Positions 22,537 through 33,660 of a stretch of 64,000 bases of DNA are shown here, piece after piece. Under the pieces are notes generated by a model. That model saw only the letters and a program-made list of their open reading frames with translations, was not told the origin of the DNA and ran no database searches. Position numbers and translations under genes: made by a program. Each line of letters opens with the position of its first letter. Position 1 is the first letter of the stretch. The DNA lies in contig JAJVDF010000361.1 in NCBI GenBank assembly GCA_022410635.1, positions 75,171-139,170 of the forward strand, read 5' to 3'. Origin of the DNA: Tretioscincus oriximinensis. Taxonomy: Eukaryota; Chordata; Lepidosauria; Squamata; Gymnophthalmidae.

Positions 22537-23825
22537 TTTACTTCGTAAATTTGCTTTTCAGCCTTTTGACTAAGATCAAAAGTGTGGTAAATTAGGCAAG
22601 TGATGTCTGGAGGCAACTTGAGGCTACATTTGCATGAAAAAAGTAACTGGAAAGTGGTTTAGATGCAGAAGTGTATATAGTTCTGTGTTTTCATTCTGTC
22701 TCTAAGCCAAAAGGCTCATAAGCTGAGAAAGAAAGACTGATATGTGAATTATCCCACCTATAAAATGTCTCTAGGCCATGAACTGGAATTCAGGCTTCTA
22801 CCTTCATGTAACTTCCTTTAAAGCTGAATAATTCAGCAGGTAAACTATTCAAAAAGAAGTTATTGATTAAAACAAGCTTTTTGCCATCTTCAGTCCAAGA
22901 GTCCTGCTTTAAAATATTTCCCTATAGGAGAGATGGTAGGAACCAACCAATACTTTAAAATGTCAGTTGCAAGCAGTGCTGCCTTTAATGCAGGAAAATG
23001 TTGCTTATAATATACAATATACATATGTATACACAGAGAAATACTTGGCTAGAAACCTTTTTCTGTTTTCCCATAATTTGAAAACAAGTTTAATTTATGA
23101 TATGAAATGATAAAAGCCATTAGTGCCTTTGCATAGTTAAAAAAATTAAAGTAGCTGAAAGATGGGGCTTAAAATGTGGCTATTCTGAATGTACATTAAC
23201 AACTTTTCTTTAATGATTTATGTCACCATTGGTTCCTTTTCATACATAGATTTTATAGCATGTTACTTTTTTTTATAAAACCTCAATAGGAACAATTATG
23301 TTTTTGCTGTAAGGTACCTGTGGATTAATAGTCACTAAGCCCTTTTTTTAGATAGTGACTTTCAATTTCCTGATGTTGCAATACAAGTAGAGAATATTTT
23401 TTCTCTATCAGACTTGTAGTTGTTTTATTGGTAAACTGTTTCATTTTGTAAAATACCTTCTAAAGTACTTGTGTAATTCAGCAACATTTTCACATTTCCA
23501 TATACTATATTTCTGGGAAAAGTGCAAATTGTAGTTGTGATGTACTATTGCTTATGAAGATTATTGCTTATAGACAGATTATGGCTTAGATATGATGAAT
23601 GTATCTGTTTCCGTCATCACTTTCAGTATGTTTTGCAAGGGCTTTATTTTGTCTACTTCTAAACAATTACTAAAATGAAGCATTTATGATAGTGATGGCT
23701 AACTTATAACACATGTGGTCAAAGGTGACTTGCTGATTCATTTTGGGTGGCACTCCACCACTCTGAATAAATTTAAATTATTAGTTTTTAATTGGGGAAA
23801 AAATGGTGCGTGTGCAGATTCTTAT
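22537..23825. other. no gene seen; contains the first copy of a 71-bp duplication
   Basis: AT-rich non-coding DNA. The segment 22975-23045 recurs exactly at 24205-24275. Nothing else was recognised. Confidence 0.45.
22975..23045 (+). repeat. 71-bp exact direct repeat, copy 1
   Basis: Identical over 71 bases to 24205-24275, starting agtgctgcctttaatgc and ending cagagaaatact. The flanks differ on both sides. The offset is exactly 1230 bp. Confidence 0.9.
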
Positions 23826-24204
23826 TGTTAAGAACATAAGAAGAGCCATACTGGATCGGGCCAGAGTCCATCTAGTCCAGTGTTTTGTCTCACAGAGGCC
23901 CACCAGATGCACCCATGCAGTCTGAACAGAAGAAAGCAAAATATGCACCTGTTCATGACTCCCTGCAAATGGTATTTCAGGAGTCCTGCCTGTTGCTCCA
24001 TCCTGGAGGCAGCATCCAGACATCCATCCTAGTATCCATTTATACACTTGGTGTCCATAAACCTGTCTAGTCCTGTCTTGAAACTATCCAAGCTGTTAGC
24101 TACCACTACCTCTTCAGGAAGTAAATTCTACAGGCCGATGACCCTCTGGGTGAAAAAATACTTTCTTTTGTCTGTTCTCATTTTTCTGCCCATCAATTTC
24201 AGGG
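23826..24204 (-). mobile_element. CR1 LINE 3' fragment
   Basis: The + strand begins after gttaagaacataagaagagc and carries the full CR1 3' UTR and the start of the C-terminal coding wording (gaaaaaatactttcttttgt, ttctgcccatcaatttcagg). The element's 5' truncation at 24204 is joined directly to a 71-bp copy of DNA from 1.2 kb upstream. The left flank ttattgtta and the right ttattgata (about 24288) may be an imperfect target duplication. Confidence 0.85.
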
Positions 24205-24275
24205 AGTGCTGCCTTTAATGCAGGAAAATGTTGCTTATAATATACAATATACATATGTATACACAGAGAAATACT
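24205..24275 (+). repeat. 71-bp exact direct repeat, copy 2
   Basis: Exact copy of 22975-23045, directly abutting the truncated 5' end of the minus-strand CR1. Possibly acquired during that insertion. Confidence 0.9.
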
Positions 24276-24670
24276 GTTTTAGTGTTATTGATAGAGAAAA
24301 CATTTTTTAATATTTTATAATAATAAAATTAATAATAAAATTAAATTAAATTAAAACCAATAAAATAAATTGTATGACAGATGAAGTTAGTAGCTCTTGC
24401 TTGGGTTTGAAGTGTATGAAATACCAACTATCAGTGGAAGATTAGGCAAAAGAAAATCACAAAATTATGAATATTTCTAGATGTGACTTTACACCCAAGG
24501 TAGCTAGCTCTTTTACAGATTTTTCCATCACTGATCTATGAAGTGTCCTGTATGTATTATGTACAGTATATACAATGTCTGTCTGTCTGCCTGTGAAGCA
24601 TACTTGGCATTTCAAATGTTAGGGCTCATACATTCTCACTGATCTAGTTACTGATCTAGTTATTTATCTG

Positions 24671-24931
24671 GGAGCGATATTGGTGCAGTGGTTAGAGTGT
24701 TGGACTCTTATCTGGTAGTCTCCTGGTTTGATTCCCCACTCCTCCATGAAAGCCAGCTGGGTGACCATGGGCCAGTCACAGTTCTTTAGAATTCTCTCAG
24801 AGCCACTTACTTCACTGGGTGTCTGTTGTGGAGAAAGCAACTAAAGCTATGTGTGCCCATTATGATTGGCCACCCTGAGATAAGTACCCTGGGATATAAG
24901 TACAAAATAAATAAAATAAAATAAATAAAAA
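24671..24931 (+). mobile_element. tRNA-derived SINE, family A, nearly full length
   Basis: Best family A copy in the window. Head gtgcagtggttagagtgttg (A box), B box ggtttgattcc, body cagctgggtgaccatgggcc, gtgtctgttgtggagaaagc. The tail is ccctgagataagtaccctgg, gatataagtacaaaataaat, with a (TAAA)n end. Confidence 0.88.
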
Positions 24932-26745
24932 TTGTATTGGCTTTTGATAGCTAACCACCTTTTCTATCAATCTCATTTTCCTTTTGGAATGATTTTACTA
25001 AAGTTGTTTCAACCCTTCTTTAATACTGTACACTCCTCCCCCGTTATCTGATGTTAGTTACTGGTCTTCACTTAGATTTCTTTGTCTTTCTATCCCATAT
25101 CCTCATGCTTCTAATTATGTGGAATGAGTGGCCTAAGTGTAGTTCAGAAGGGAATAAATCTGTGGGCTACCACCAAGAAGGTCTTCCTATGTGCCCATGC
25201 ATCTTTAAACATCATTAGTAGTAACATTATGAAGGGACCTTTGTTGCAGGCTTCAACTTCAAATATTTTCAGCATCAAATACTTAGAACTTGCGTTACAA
25301 TCATGAATTGCCAATTAGTGCAGTTTTCCATATTCTTCTAGTAGGCTGTCAGAGATACAGTGGAAAATAAGTAGATGTGAATGATAGGGAAAGATGAGGA
25401 AAGGGATAAAAGTATAGGCAAAGGTTTATTCTATTTTGAACTGCTACTGCAGTTGATAATTCCAAAATCTGTTTTTCAGACATGAGTTGTACTTAATAGG
25501 ATCCATCTCAAATTGATGAGTGTTTTTATTGGCTCATGTTTACATGTTTATATTTTGCAGCTTTCATGCCATTACCCCTATTATATTTTTACCGATTGTA
25601 GACCAGTTGAGAACTAGAGGCAAAATGTTGCTTGAATTCCTTCTAAATTGCTAAGCTATTCCAACCCAGAGCTTGTTTCTCAATGCATGTAGCATTTTTG
25701 GTGTAGGTTACCATATATACATAAGTTGCCATTGAGATAGTTGGGTCCATAGTTCAGAAGTAGGCAGAGGAAAGAAATGGCTTATGAGATTGATAAATTG
25801 TGAGAAGATGATGTTTTAGTTTGATTAAAAAAATGCAAATTAATCTTTTCTCATCTATTGCCGATGTCTTTTTAAAGTCTGAGGCTTTTTCAGACCTGTA
25901 ACTTCTTGCATTTTTTCTGTAATTTTATCATATTTTTACATTGTATGTCATGATAAGTAAAAATACTTTAGCAAATAAGTGAATATCTAATTCAGAGATG
26001 CTCTTTATATGCTGGTTGTCTCAAAGAGACATTTGTTTTTATACGTTTTTTAAGGCAGTAGGATTCCTGCTCTCATTTACCATTATCATTTAATAGATTT
26101 ATCTTTGAAAATGTGTACAGCTGTGCACAGTTGTTAGAATTTTTTATGATATTTTATTAAATTTAAACAAAGCAGTTACAGCTACAGTTTCGTAATCATG
26201 ATTTCAATGAAAATTACATTAGTGAATTATTTGGTGGAATTTTTGCATGTGTTTTGTCCTATTCCTATCTTGTTTTCAGTAATCCTAGTTGTAAAAAACA
26301 AAACAAAAAGAAGAGAAAGAGAAAAATTTAATGGAAGACAGTTATCATGATTAATACTTTTGCAGTAATTGAGAAATCTTATTCTTATTTAATGCATGTA
26401 CCAAAACGTTTCTCCTCTTTTTAGTGTTTTGCTCAAAGTAGCATAGTCTATATGTCAGACTGATGGACGTTGTTCTGCAGTNTGACATTGACTAATGTTA
26501 TACATTTGTGCCTTTTGTAGTCAGTGGCTTGAGCCAAATGTGTAAGAGATGTTATAGTAGACGGCATTTCACCATTAAAAAATTGCCACTACAATGCTTT
26601 TTTTTGCTTCCTGAAATTAAATAAATTTATCATTACGGACTGTGCTTAGAGTTATAATCCTGTGTTTGAATAATTTGTAACAGAGTTTGTTAGAAGAGTG
26701 TTTAAATGTCATAATCTCCTTTGTCTAATGGACATTTGATGAAGT
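24932..26745. other. no gene or recognisable repeat seen
   Basis: About 1.8 kb of AT-rich non-coding DNA. No splice-bounded coding exon or transposon terminus was recognised. Confidence 0.45.
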
Positions 26746-27170
26746 AGACTTAAGCTATATCCACACAGCACTAGTTTAGTCCAGATTTCCCCAATATTCC
26801 GGTTAATTGGTTTTCCGGCTATAAAACACTGTGTTCATACCTTTAGAGTTAATTCCAGTTTTTGTCATTTGAACATTTCTTGGCAAACGAGATTTTCCAA
26901 TCATGTGACATGCTCTCTTGCCTGCATTTTATTTGCTGATTGTCAAGAAGAAGTACTGTAGTCCCTCCTTCCAAATGCTATTGGTTAGCCTGTTGTCAAT
27001 ATCAGGCTTCATAAACACCACTTTTGTGCGGCAAGNGAAAGTTCATGGGAATGTAAACATCAACATTCTCACAGTTTTTTGCTAAAAATTATCCACACGC
27101 CATAGCCTTTCTGATTTAACAACTGACTTTCCTGGTTTACCGATAAGTTGGATAATCGGCTAGTATTCAT
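26746..27170. repeat. unclassified interspersed repeat, copy 3
   Basis: Contains the landmarks of the 3.6 and 4.1 kb copies in the same order: cattttatttgctgattgtc, ccctccttccaaatgct, tttgctaaaaattatccaca. It starts with agctatatccacacagcact, which is complementary in wording to the cagcc-type end of the other copies, suggesting inverted termini. No target duplication was resolved. Confidence 0.4.
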
Positions 27171-28905
27171 AAGTAAGAAATTTAGCTATGAATATTCATC
27201 ACTCTGTATTTGCATATGTTGGATAGCAATTGGTCTTTTGATACTTTGTCACTTTGTCACCGAATGTAACAGAAGTACTTACATTTATTATTATTATTTT
27301 ACTACAATTCTATTCCTTGGGAAAGTTTGGATANTTGAACTTGCACTCTGATTGATGATCCATGTTTATCTGAAATTGCAAAGCAATGTTATACCAAAAC
27401 AAAAAAACCCACAAAACACTTTTATTGGGTTTTTCTTAAATTGTTTTCTAGATCAGTATTCCCCTAGCTGATACCCTTCATATATTTTGGACTACTGTTC
27501 TTGTCATTTTCATCTTTTTCTGTTTTTTTCTGACTATGAAGTATCATTCAAGACTGCCACAGTATATCCCTAAATAAAGTTTATGGCTAGAGAAAGGGCA
27601 TATGTGTGTACTGCATTTTCCATCCACTAGACATGCTGAAAATGACAAAAAACATAAAATTATTTTCATAGAATAGTCTAATCTTTTATCTCAAGGTTGT
27701 TGGAAGGTTTTATTTTTTGCAGCAAAATCACTCTGAAATAAGTTGCCACTCCTTTTAAATTATTTGTCATTTTTGCTTTCTAAAGAAATGTTGAAACAGA
27801 GAGATCACAATTAGAAGCAGGTATGAATTTGAGAAACAGGAAAAAGTCACCAAGGAATTGTTCTGTGAGTTACAAAGCCTTTAGCACATGTATCCTCTAG
27901 TGCAGGGGATACGTATGATGTAATATTGGAACCATGAATTTTTCAAGCCACCGAGTGATGTACTCCTGAGAATGAAATAAAACCTTTAGAACTTTGTGGA
28001 GAATAACTGATTCCAGAGAAACACCCTTGAGAGAAGAAGTACTGTAATGAGAAAGCACACTGTTGTTGTAATACTTGTTGTTTTCTTTGAAATGACTAAA
28101 ATACCTGAAATGATTTATACTTAACTGAGCTTTGAATTCCATCTGATAGTGTAAATGTTCTTGAGTCATTTATCATTGGTGGCTTTTCAAGATCTCCTAG
28201 GACTACATAATGTATATTTACCTTAACTTGGGTAGGTCAAGGGAAATAAACTTTTTAAAAAGGAAGAATAATGCATGGTATTGTGAAAGTGTAACAAAAT
28301 GAAAAGTCAAGTGGGCGATATGATTTAAATACTTCCATTCTTGTGATTGATAATAGGTAGTTAATTAAAATGTTACATATGCATCTGTATGGATATGTGT
28401 ACTTGCAGTGCATGTATGTATGGGAAAAATACAATAGTAATAGATATAGATTTTTGTTTTCTGTTCAGTTCTGATGCTAAACAAAGTCTATGATCAAAGG
28501 AAATGGGTGTCTAGTCTTTGCTAATCATTCGAACCTTGTACTTGTACTTTTTAAAATTAATTTTCAGTACAGATTAAACTGCTTTTAAAATTGAATAAGT
28601 AGTGTGTACGTTTATATTATATATNGCAATGCTTTAAAAGTCACTGAAAAGCATTTGTGTATGGGGNACTAAAATATACTAGTGGTTCAGTCAAAATCCT
28701 TGTCTGCTGAAGGTGGGCTTTAATTAAAAACATATTTAAAAAAGATAATTTGTTCATATTTAAATTTTAAAATGCTTCCAGGCAGCAGAGGTGAATATAA
28801 ATTCTTTAATGCATACTTGCTACCATGGGCTACCAGACTAGCCACACGCTGTTTTAACTACTTTTCTGTTGTTATTTCTATGTGAACAATGTGCCCTGAA
28901 TTTCA
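27171..28905. other. no gene or recognisable repeat seen
   Basis: About 1.7 kb AT-rich non-coding DNA. A 90-codon minus-strand ORF at 27897-28169 carries no known motif. Confidence 0.45.
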
Positions 28906-29116
28906 TCCTAGGTAGGCTGGGGGGTGGGGTGGGGTGTGAAAACTTGGTTTTGGGATGCCTCCCAGTTTTTTTCTGAGGAAAACCTTTTCAAAAAAGTTTT
29001 TTTTAGAAAAATATGTTGTTTTTTAATTTTTTTTTCCTCAGAAAAAAATGGGAGGCACCCCCAAAACAGGTTTTCAACCCCTCCTAAAAGGGGTCATCTG
29101 GTCAGCCTATCCTAGG
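28906..29116. mobile_element. palindromic hAT-type MITE, family 1, copy 1
   Basis: The element 28913-29109 (197 bp) begins taggctgggggg and ends tcatctggtcagccta. The arms (cctcccagtttttttctgag and ctcagaaaaaaatgggaggc) pair around a T-rich centre. TCCTAGG flanks it at 28906-28912 and 29110-29116 (7 of the 8 bp expected for hAT). The second copy is at 51956-52157. Confidence 0.8.
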
Positions 29117-29645
29117 GCTACATTAAAGAAGCCCATCGAAGTCAGATCCTCCAACAGTAAGAAGGCACTTAAAAATTGTGGGAATTACAACCTGTCTTTT
29201 AGGCTTAATGTGTTGGCAGTAGCCCAACATAGCATTAGACCATTATCCCACTTAACGTTTTAAAAAATAACTGTATGATTTTAAGTTTTTGTTCTTGTGT
29301 TTTTCTCTTTGTCTGCAAAAGGTAAAGCATTCCTTTCTTCAGCTTCTCTGTGACATGACTATTTTTGGATTTTATCCTGTGTGCAGTACATCCTTCTGAA
29401 CACAGTATAAATTATATTATTTTGATCTTTGTTTTTTTTTGCAGATGGATACCATTATTTCAGGCTGTACATTGCTTCTTTAATTTCTCTTGTTTTTTTT
29501 TTTTTTTTTGCCATATCTTACATTTTCCACAAAAATAATTTGTTCTAGCAATATTTTATGCCCTGTTTTCGTATTTATTTATTTATGAATGTATGATACT
29601 GTGTAATAATATGGTGTTTTGTAAGTAAATATAGTGTTTTGAAAC
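29117..29645. other. no gene seen; poly-T tracts
   Basis: Non-coding, with T-rich runs near 29425 and 29493. The end of this stretch is A/T-rich just before the L2 fragment. Confidence 0.4.
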
Positions 29646-29659
29646 CAATAAAAATGTTT

Positions 29660-29843
29660 TGAAACAATATATATATTGTACTGGTACAGCTGGCTGGATC
29701 CACATTATGCTGGTTCCAAAAGAACTGCACTGGTTGAGCATTTGCTACCAAGACCAATTCAANGTAGTAACATTGACTTACAGTCCCTGAATGGTTTGAA
29801 CCTCAGATATTTGAAGGAATTCCTCACGTACCTGCCCATACCC
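29660..29843 (+). mobile_element. L2 LINE ORF2 C-terminal fragment, left half
   Basis: In the right frame the region ctgcactggttgagcatttgc reads LHWLSICYQDQF. This corresponds to LHWLPICYRAQF in the copy at 39.4 kb, and the wording continues to ggtttgaacctcagatattt (LNLRYLKE-like). It is cut at 29843 by a hAT MITE and resumes at 30015. Confidence 0.65.
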
Positions 29844-30014
29844 CAAGGCCAGCTTTAGGCTGTATTTTGCACATGGGCTGTAATTTACTTTCATTTATTT
29901 ATTTTACTCCCCCTCTTTCCTCAGCTACTTTTGGGTTTTATAATAATAAAAGCAATAAAAATATTAATATCTGCATGTGTCCATATTTTGCCTAAATACA
30001 GCCCTGCCATACCC
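29836..30014. mobile_element. hAT-type MITE, family 2, copy 1, nested in L2
   Basis: The element 29844-30006 (163 bp) starts caaggccagctttaggctg and ends gcctaaatacagccctg, so the reverse complement begins CAGGGCTGTATTTAGG. An 8-bp target duplication CCATACCC lies at 29836-29843 and 30007-30014, as in the hAT superfamily. It contains (taat)n-type A/T sequence and no ORF. A second copy is at 40580-40747. Confidence 0.82.
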
Positions 30015-30275
30015 TAATATCTCCTTCACTTGTTAAAGAGATCTGGATAAATGGAGAGACTTCTCTGTGATAGTCCCTAGGATGTGGAATTCTCTCCTCT
30101 CTGACATGCTTCAGACCCTTACGTTGTATATGTTCAGACCTCTGGTGAAGACTCATATGTTAACCTATGCCTTTGGCTGAGCTGAAAATCCCCCTCTCTT
30201 TGAATTTTTCAGTTGTTTTTCATGTTAAAAACAATGTTTTCCATGCAGTTTTGTGATCGTACTTTTGGAGTCAGA
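30015..30275 (+). mobile_element. L2 LINE C-terminal fragment, right half
   Basis: After the MITE the L2 wording resumes: tgatagtccctaggatgtgg, aattctctcctctctgacat, ctctggtgaagactcatatg, tatgcctttggctgagctga. This aligns in order with the part encoding FSVAASRLWNSLPLEVR and FRKRLKTYLFGLAFG in the 39.3 kb copy. Confidence 0.65.
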
Positions 30276-30549
30276 GCCATGGTGAAGTTGACAAAAAATT
30301 TGCCAGTGTTTGTGGTTCCTTGGAACTATCCATATTGTCTCAAAGACAGAATGTGATAGTGCAAACATTCCACTTCAGAAGGTGGTTACTTGCAAACTAC
30401 TTGTGTATCTCTGCCAAGAAAATTCAATGAAGATCCGCATGGAGATGTCCATGCAGTTAACCAGAAGTTGGCCATGAATCAAAGATACTCAACAATGATC
30501 TGGGGTCTGGCCTGTTTTTTCAGTATGATAGTTGCTGCATTTGGTTGCT

Positions 30550-30965
30550 GCTGTCATGACCCAGCATGACAGGCTTATGGGACTCCCCAGGGAGGACTTG
30601 GAGAAAAAGGCAAAGACTGATGCCTGCAGAACCAGTAATTACTGCAGGATTGGGACAGAAAGTATAGATACAGAGAGGAGGCCAGACCCCAGTTGAACAC
30701 ATCTGGTATTGTGCCAAGGGAATCTCTGGCAGTTCTATTTCCCCCTTCATTTCCTAACCCCCAGAAACAGTGGGGTTATCGCCTTGGTGGGTGGAAGATT
30801 GCTTTAAAGAAGATCAGCAGCTGAGCTAGCTGGTGACAGCAGTGTTGTACCTTAGTTTAGGAGTCATTGATTCTGTCCGGGTCCTGTATGGTTTAACATA
30901 TTTCTAGTAAATTACTGATTCTACTTAGACTTGTCTTCACCTCTGTCTCGTGGAAAAGCTACATG
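30550..30965 (+). mobile_element. possible LTR (Gypsy-type), low confidence
   Basis: Starts tgtcatgacccagcatgac, a TGTCA(C/T)GACCC-type opening, and ends in cctctgtctcgtggaaaagctaca. This is wording I associate with squamate Gypsy LTRs (a cctcgtctcgtg end after a poly(A)-like region). G+C is higher than the flanks. I could not find matching target duplications, so the limits are uncertain. Confidence 0.35.
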
Positions 30966-31800
30966 CAGACTTATCAGCAGCTACAGAAGGACACTTTCCA
31001 TTTTATTTTAGTTTGGTGTTGTTGTTTTGTAATTTCATGTTCATGTGTGCTTACTTCAGTATGTCTTGGATTTTGTATGTCAGCTGCCCTATGGCTGAGA
31101 GTGTGAATTGCCTCCTTAAAGTGGACAATATTGTTCTATTTTAGTTAGTTTGATGTAATAATATATTTTGCATCTCCTCTAGGGATTGAAAAAAGTCATT
31201 TAGTGATGCTTCCAGCCTTCTGTAGCTTTAAGTGTAGATGTCCTTGGGGGCCAGCATCTTAAACTAAGCTTCCTTAGGCTGTCCAGTCATGTTTCTTTTA
31301 AGTCATCTTTCTATATTGCCTTTGGTATGGAAGATTATTTTGGTTGAACTGTGCATGAAATGTGTTACATTTTTTATGTACCATCAGTCATAGGGCAAAG
31401 TCTGGGTGAAAATAAACTATGTCAGCCCCAACTTGAAAAACATAGTTTTAAGTTAGCATTGTTATACTGCGGGACACATAGGCAAAATTAAAGCTTGGGC
31501 ATTTTCAAGCACATGTGTGGGATGACCGAATTGTTAATTGTAACCTAAATTTTAATGGAATATGACTTTGATTAATAGATACTCTTCTTTTTCCACGCCT
31601 GCAATTTTAATTAGTCTTTTTTAAGTTAAACTTATTAATGAAACAAAAAGATTGAATCCCTTTAAAATTGAACTCACTGGTTGAGCTCTTGTAATGTGCT
31701 CCTGCTTTTATCATGATCCTATATGACACGTTTTTAAATGAAATAATTATAAAGTAGGCTTTATTAATAATACAGGATTTTAATTTCCCTTTTTTTTTAG
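30966..31800. other. intron sequence upstream of the GTDC1 exon
   Basis: AT-rich non-coding DNA that ends in a strong polypyrimidine tract and acceptor (ccctttttttttag, 31787-31800). No repeat was recognised. Confidence 0.5.
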
Positions 31801-32011
31801 AATTCTGGATGTCTTAGAAAACGTATGGAAGAATGAGCATCCTGCTAATTGAAGCTTTTTATGGAGGTTCGCACAAGCAGCTCATGGATCTTATGAAAAC
31901 GGAAATAAAAGACTGTGTTCTTTTTACACTTCCTGCAAAGAAATGGCACTGGAGAGCGAGAACTGCAGCTCTCTACTTCATGCAGAATGTGCCAGCCAGT
32001 GCTGATTACAG
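31801..32011 (+). CDS. GTDC1: GTDC1 first coding exon (N-terminal 59 codons)
   Basis: GTDC1 (QTMAN) is a GT-B-fold glycosyltransferase that adds mannose to queuosine in cytosolic tRNA-Asp. The exon runs from an AG acceptor with an 11-base pyrimidine tract to a GTGAGG donor at 32012. It codes from ATG 31833 for [19 protein letters not shown], then [18 protein letters not shown], ending SADY plus two bases (phase 2). From memory this matches the vertebrate GTDC1 N-terminus closely, including the GGSHKQL loop and the KKWHWRAR block of the N-terminal domain. The first 32 bases are 5' UTR. A at -3 supports this start. Two minimal upstream ORFs precede it: ATG-TCT-TAG at 31809, and ATG-GAA-GAA-TGA at 31825, whose stop overlaps the main ATG. 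The following exon (expected to start with the LFASSVLNL region) is not in the window. Confidence 0.93.
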
Positions 32012-33190
32012 GTGAGGACAGCCATTGCTACCTTCACAAGTTTGAAGCATGTGCTTTCAGATGGCACTAGCTTAGATATAAAGTGTGCATTCTACACATG
32101 ACTAAGTCACACAAGACATGGAAGTCTTTAAACAGGCAAAGTTATCTCTGGATCCCTGGAGATAATTGTTCAACACGTATTTGCCAGTGTAAGGTTATGC
32201 ATAACCTTGATCTCCCTCACTTTGGAGTGATATGTATTCAGTTCAAGTTCACCATAATGTGGCTCACTCTTGGATAGGTAGTGGCAGCAACAGGGAAACA
32301 TGTAAAAGCTACTGCTCAGTGAGCAGTTAATGGGAGTAATAGAGGTAATAGGAGCATAGAGACTGGAAAAGCAAATATTTCACTACTGTTGGTTTAGAAA
32401 TGGCTGCAGCATTGACAGCACACAGAGAATATTGCAAGATTTAAAACATCCTTCTATTGAATAACTATTCCTGTATTGGAATTAGCAGTGGGTGACAGCT
32501 ATTTTAAGAAATACTGTATTTTTGGACCATAAGATGCACCAGACAATAAGATTTTAAAGAGGAAAATGAGAAAAAAAATCAGATTTTTTTTCACATTTGA
32601 GCCTGCTGCTACTGCCAACTTTGTGATCATTTTTGTTACACTTTCGGGGAACTTTGCTACATTTGAACCATAAGAGATTTTCACCTCACTTTTTTGGGAA
32701 ATAAAGTGCATATATACTGAAATAAAGTGTTTATATACCAAAATATATAGGCATNCAAATTTCTACTCCAATACCTGAATAGCATAAAAGGTCACAAGTA
32801 AAGGTTACAAATTTTCTTCCCCTACCATGAAGCTGACAAAACCAAACATTGGAATGGCTTACTATTGTATGCTTGTGTATACTGGTTACAGTCCAATGAT
32901 ATGATGGATATTTTAATACAAATTTGCATACTTGGGTTTTATGCTATATCATAGTACAATTTTGAAAGGGTACTTATCTTCAAAAAAATCCCCTCAGTCT
33001 CAGAATTATCTTGACCACATGACAATGGCTATGAATAATACACATGAATCAATTTACATGTTTCTAGGAACGTTAGTGGTGATTATGCAGACTTTGGATT
33101 AAAAAATTGATTAGAATATTTTAGCTGAAGTATCCAGCTCAAATTTCATTGGGGTCCTTATAAAACTTGTTAATGTAATAATTCAGTAAG
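32012..33190. other. GTDC1 intron; possible DNA-transposon remnant near 32.5 kb
   Basis: Intron following the coding exon. At about 32512-32560, ctgtatttttggaccataag then atgcaccagacaataag resembles the end of a widespread vertebrate repeat with repeated ggaccataagacgcacc wording. The other terminus was not found. Confidence 0.4.
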
Positions 33191-33660
33191 TGTTCAATGG
33201 AAAGACCACTATCTTACACAAATGTATTAATTGATTTCTACCAAACTTTTACAAGTAAAAGTCTATCCCATGTGGAGATCTATAGGAGTTCCTGGGAAGG
33301 AATCACTGGTTTGTGGTTAAGGGGAGAAGTGACAATGGGAGTCTTTTTTGATGAGGGGCATGCAGAGACTTTTCCCAGGTATTATGACCACATGAGCTTA
33401 TCCAAAGATTTTGAGAAAAATCTATTTATCAAAAGTTTTTACCTCATTTTTTTGTAACTTATGGGAATAGTAAGTCTCTTAAATTAAGAGGTCGAGGTTT
33501 ATATAATCTTAAAGTTTTAAATATGACATATATCACATACAGGTTTTTAGATTTAATTTGTTTATATCATCTCATAAAGATGAGGGAAGTACCTCTAGTT
33601 TGGGAGCAGTTATCTCTTTTTCACAATCAGAATAATATCTTTTCTTATGGTTTCATAGGA
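33191..33660 (+). mobile_element. L1 ORF2 C-terminal-like fragment
   Basis: An 86-codon frame (33197-33457) includes SHVEIYRSSWEGITG, resembling the Y...W...LG pattern in the L1 ORF2 thumb/C-terminal region. About 33480-33655 then reads LNMTYITYRFLDLICLYHLI and PLVWEQLSLF. This is like the L1 motif in which a GGLG.PN..LY..A..L..L stretch is followed by PW..LE. Frames are broken between the parts. The family call is by pattern only. Confidence 0.45.

Noticed and set aside
24680..24745. tRNA gene
   Set aside because: A and B boxes are present but the sequence belongs to SINE family A; no cloverleaf acceptor stem was found. The same holds for all other SINE heads.
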